NCBI GenBank assembly: GCA_945878065.1
Contig: CAMDXA010000041.1
Coordinates: 1 to 10,926, forward strand
Reading direction: 5' to 3'
DNA from: Bordetella parapertussis
GTDB taxonomy: Bacteria; Pseudomonadota; Gammaproteobacteria; Burkholderiales; Burkholderiaceae_C
Length of the DNA stretch: 10,926 nt
Shown here: one piece after another, positions 9,479 to 10,926 of the stretch
Numbering within the stretch: the first letter of the stretch is position 1
How the letters are laid out: the number at the start of each line of letters is the position of its first letter
The notes under the pieces: model-generated
Told to the model about the DNA's origin: nothing
Databases searched by the model: none
What the model saw: the letters and a program-made list of their open reading frames with translations, nothing else
Program-made: the position numbers and the translations under genes

Positions 9479-10926
9479 ATGGCCGATTTACACAACATGA
9501 CCGTTGCCGAATTGGCAGCAGGTTTGAAAAAGAAAGATTTCAGCGCGGTGGAAGTGGCCACGCGTTTTCTGGCCCGCATGGGCGGCAACCCTCACAACGC
9601 GTTTTTAGACATCCACAGCGAAGTGACGCTGGCGCAGGCCCTTGCCTCGGACGAGAAAATTGCCAAGGGCAACGCAGGCCCCTTGGAAGGCGTGCCGATT
9701 GCGCACAAAGACATTTTTGTCACCAAAGATTTCGCCACGACGGCGGGATCGAAGATGTTGAAAGACTACCGCTCGCCGTTTGACGCCACGGTGGTTACAA
9801 AGTTGCGCGATGCCGGCATGGTGACATTGGGCAAACTCAATTGCGACGAGTTCGCCATGGGCTCGGCGAATGAAAACTCGGCCTATGGTGCGGTGACTAA
9901 CCCCTGGGACACCACGCGCATACCCGGCGGATCATCCGGCGGCAGCGCGGCAGCGGTGGCAGCGCGCTTGACACCGGCGGCCACCGGCACCGACACCGGC
10001 GGCTCGATCCGCCAGCCGGCGGCTTTTTGTGGCATCACCGGCATCAAGCCCACCTACGGCCGGGCCTCGCGCTACGGCATGGTGGCCTTTGCCTCAAGCC
10101 TGGACCAGGCCGGCCCGATGGCGCGCAGCGCCGAAGACTGCGCCTTGCTGTTGAGCGCCATGTGCGGCCCCGACCTGGACCGCGACTCAACCTCGCTCGA
10201 TGTACCGGCAGCAGACTTCAGCTGCACGCTGTCGGACAGCATGGTCGGCTTGCGCATCGGCGTACCACAGGAATTTTTTGGCGAGGGCCTGGCGCCAGAC
10301 GTGCGCGCGGCCGTGGACGCGGCGCTGGCCCAGTACCAGCAACTCGGCGCCACGTTGGTGCCAATCACCTTGCCGCGTACCGAGCTGTCCATCCCGGTCT
10401 ACTACATCATCGCCCCGGCCGAGGCCAGCTCCAACCTGAGCCGTTTTGACGGCGTCAAGTTCGGCCACCGGGCCGCCCAGCATGGCGACCTGACCGACAT
10501 GTACAAAAAAACCCGTGCCGAGGGCTTTGGCGACGAGGTCAAGCGCCGCATCATGATCGGCGCCTATGTGCTGTCGCACGGTTATTACGACGCCTATTAC
10601 CTGCAAGCCCAAAAGATCCGCCGCATGATTGCTGACGATTTCCAGCAGGCTTTTCAGCAGTGCGACCTGATCGCTGGCCCGGTGGCGCCCACCGTGGCCT
10701 GGAAGCTGGGCGAGAAAAGCGCCGACCCGGTGGCCAATTACCTGGCCGACATCTTCACCCTGCCAGCCTCGCTGGCCGGCCTGCCGGGCTTAAGCCTGCC
10801 GGTGGGTTTTGGAGCCGGTGGCATGCCGGTGGGTATGCAGCTGATCGGCAATTACCTGCAAGAGGCGCGCCTGCTCAATGTGGCGCACCGCTACCAGCAG
10901 GCCACCGACTGGCACACCCGCAAGCC
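9479..10926 (+). CDS. gatA: Asp-tRNA(Asn)/Glu-tRNA(Gln) amidotransferase subunit A (3' end outside window)
   Basis: The open frame gives 482 residues and runs past the right edge; GatA is usually about 485-500 residues, so only a few are probably missing. GatA is the glutaminase of GatCAB, releasing ammonia that is channelled to GatB. It is an amidase-signature enzyme with the Ser-cisSer-Lys triad visible: Lys77 in AHKD, Ser152 in [10 protein letters not shown], and nucleophile Ser176 in [11 protein letters not shown]. Their spacing (75 and 24 residues) agrees with the known GatA triad. The C-terminal region includes [17 protein letters not shown] and [10 protein letters not shown], typical of the family. 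The ATG lies 3 nt after the gatC stop, suggesting coupling. Leucine codons change from mostly TTG/TTA in the first third to mostly CTG later, which is unusual within one gene. Confidence 0.95.
   Translation, partial: MADLHNMTVAELAAGLKKKDFSAVEVATRFLARMGGNPHNAFLDIHSEVTLAQALASDEKIAKGNAGPLEGVPIAHKDIFVTKDFATTAGSKMLKDYRSPFDATVVTKLRDAGMVTLGKLNCDEFAMGSANENSAYGAVTNPWDTTRIPGGSSGGSAAAVAARLTPAATGTDTGGSIRQPAAFCGITGIKPTYGRASRYGMVAFASSLDQAGPMARSAEDCALLLSAMCGPDLDRDSTSLDVPAADFSCTLSDSMVGLRIGVPQEFFGEGLAPDVRAAVDAALAQYQQLGATLVPITLPRTELSIPVYYIIAPAEASSNLSRFDGVKFGHRAAQHGDLTDMYKKTRAEGFGDEVKRRIMIGAYVLSHGYYDAYYLQAQKIRRMIADDFQQAFQQCDLIAGPVAPTVAWKLGEKSADPVANYLADIFTLPASLAGLPGLSLPVGFGAGGMPVGMQLIGNYLQEARLLNVAHRYQQATDWHTRK

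Overview
The window reads as a chromosomal segment of a betaproteobacterium, most likely order Burkholderiales and probably Comamonadaceae-like. The evidence is the GC-rich coding, the arrangement gatA-gatC facing away from mreB-mreC-mreD-mrdA, and the style of the proteins. I assign this from gene order and protein character only; no database search was possible. There are nine protein-coding genes, of which the first and last run off the window. I see no tRNA, rRNA, CRISPR array, transposase or prophage gene. No gene-free stretch exceeds 300 bases.

Left part (1-3790): a catabolic cluster on the plus strand. It holds the 3' end of a MaoC-type hydratase/dehydratase, then a 188-nt gap filled mainly by a palindromic dispersed repeat (220-344). 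A CoA-acylating aldehyde dehydrogenase of the methylmalonate-semialdehyde family (mmsA) and a GMC-family FAD alcohol dehydrogenase follow, separated by one base. Together they suggest a route from an alcohol to an aldehyde or semialdehyde to an acyl-CoA; the substrate is not evident. The gap after the GMC gene carries a strong intrinsic terminator at 3762-3790.

Middle (3810-4568): a TSUP (TauE/SafE, YfcA-like) membrane transporter on the plus strand, beginning only 19 nt after the terminator's T-run. It converges on the next operon with a 3-nt gap.

Right-middle (4572-9045, minus strand): the cell-shape operon mreB-mreC-mreD-mrdA, with genes abutting or overlapping by 0, 1 and 4 nt. It encodes the rod-shape (elongasome) machinery: the MreB cytoskeleton, the MreC/MreD membrane scaffold and the PBP2 transpeptidase. 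RodA, the glycosyltransferase partner often encoded next to mrdA, does not follow here; the TSUP gene occupies that place.

Right end (9140-10926, plus strand): gatC and gatA, two subunits of the tRNA-dependent amidotransferase that makes Gln-tRNA(Gln) and/or Asn-tRNA(Asn). They diverge from mreB across a 94-nt shared upstream region. gatA is cut by the window edge and shows a marked change in leucine codon choice along its length.

Most of the window is orthodox housekeeping. The points that merit a second look are the repeat and its possible promoter, the MaoC/MmsA/GMC pathway, the terminator placed just before the TSUP gene, the missing rodA and the gatA codon shift. I found no convincing evidence of a wholly new system.
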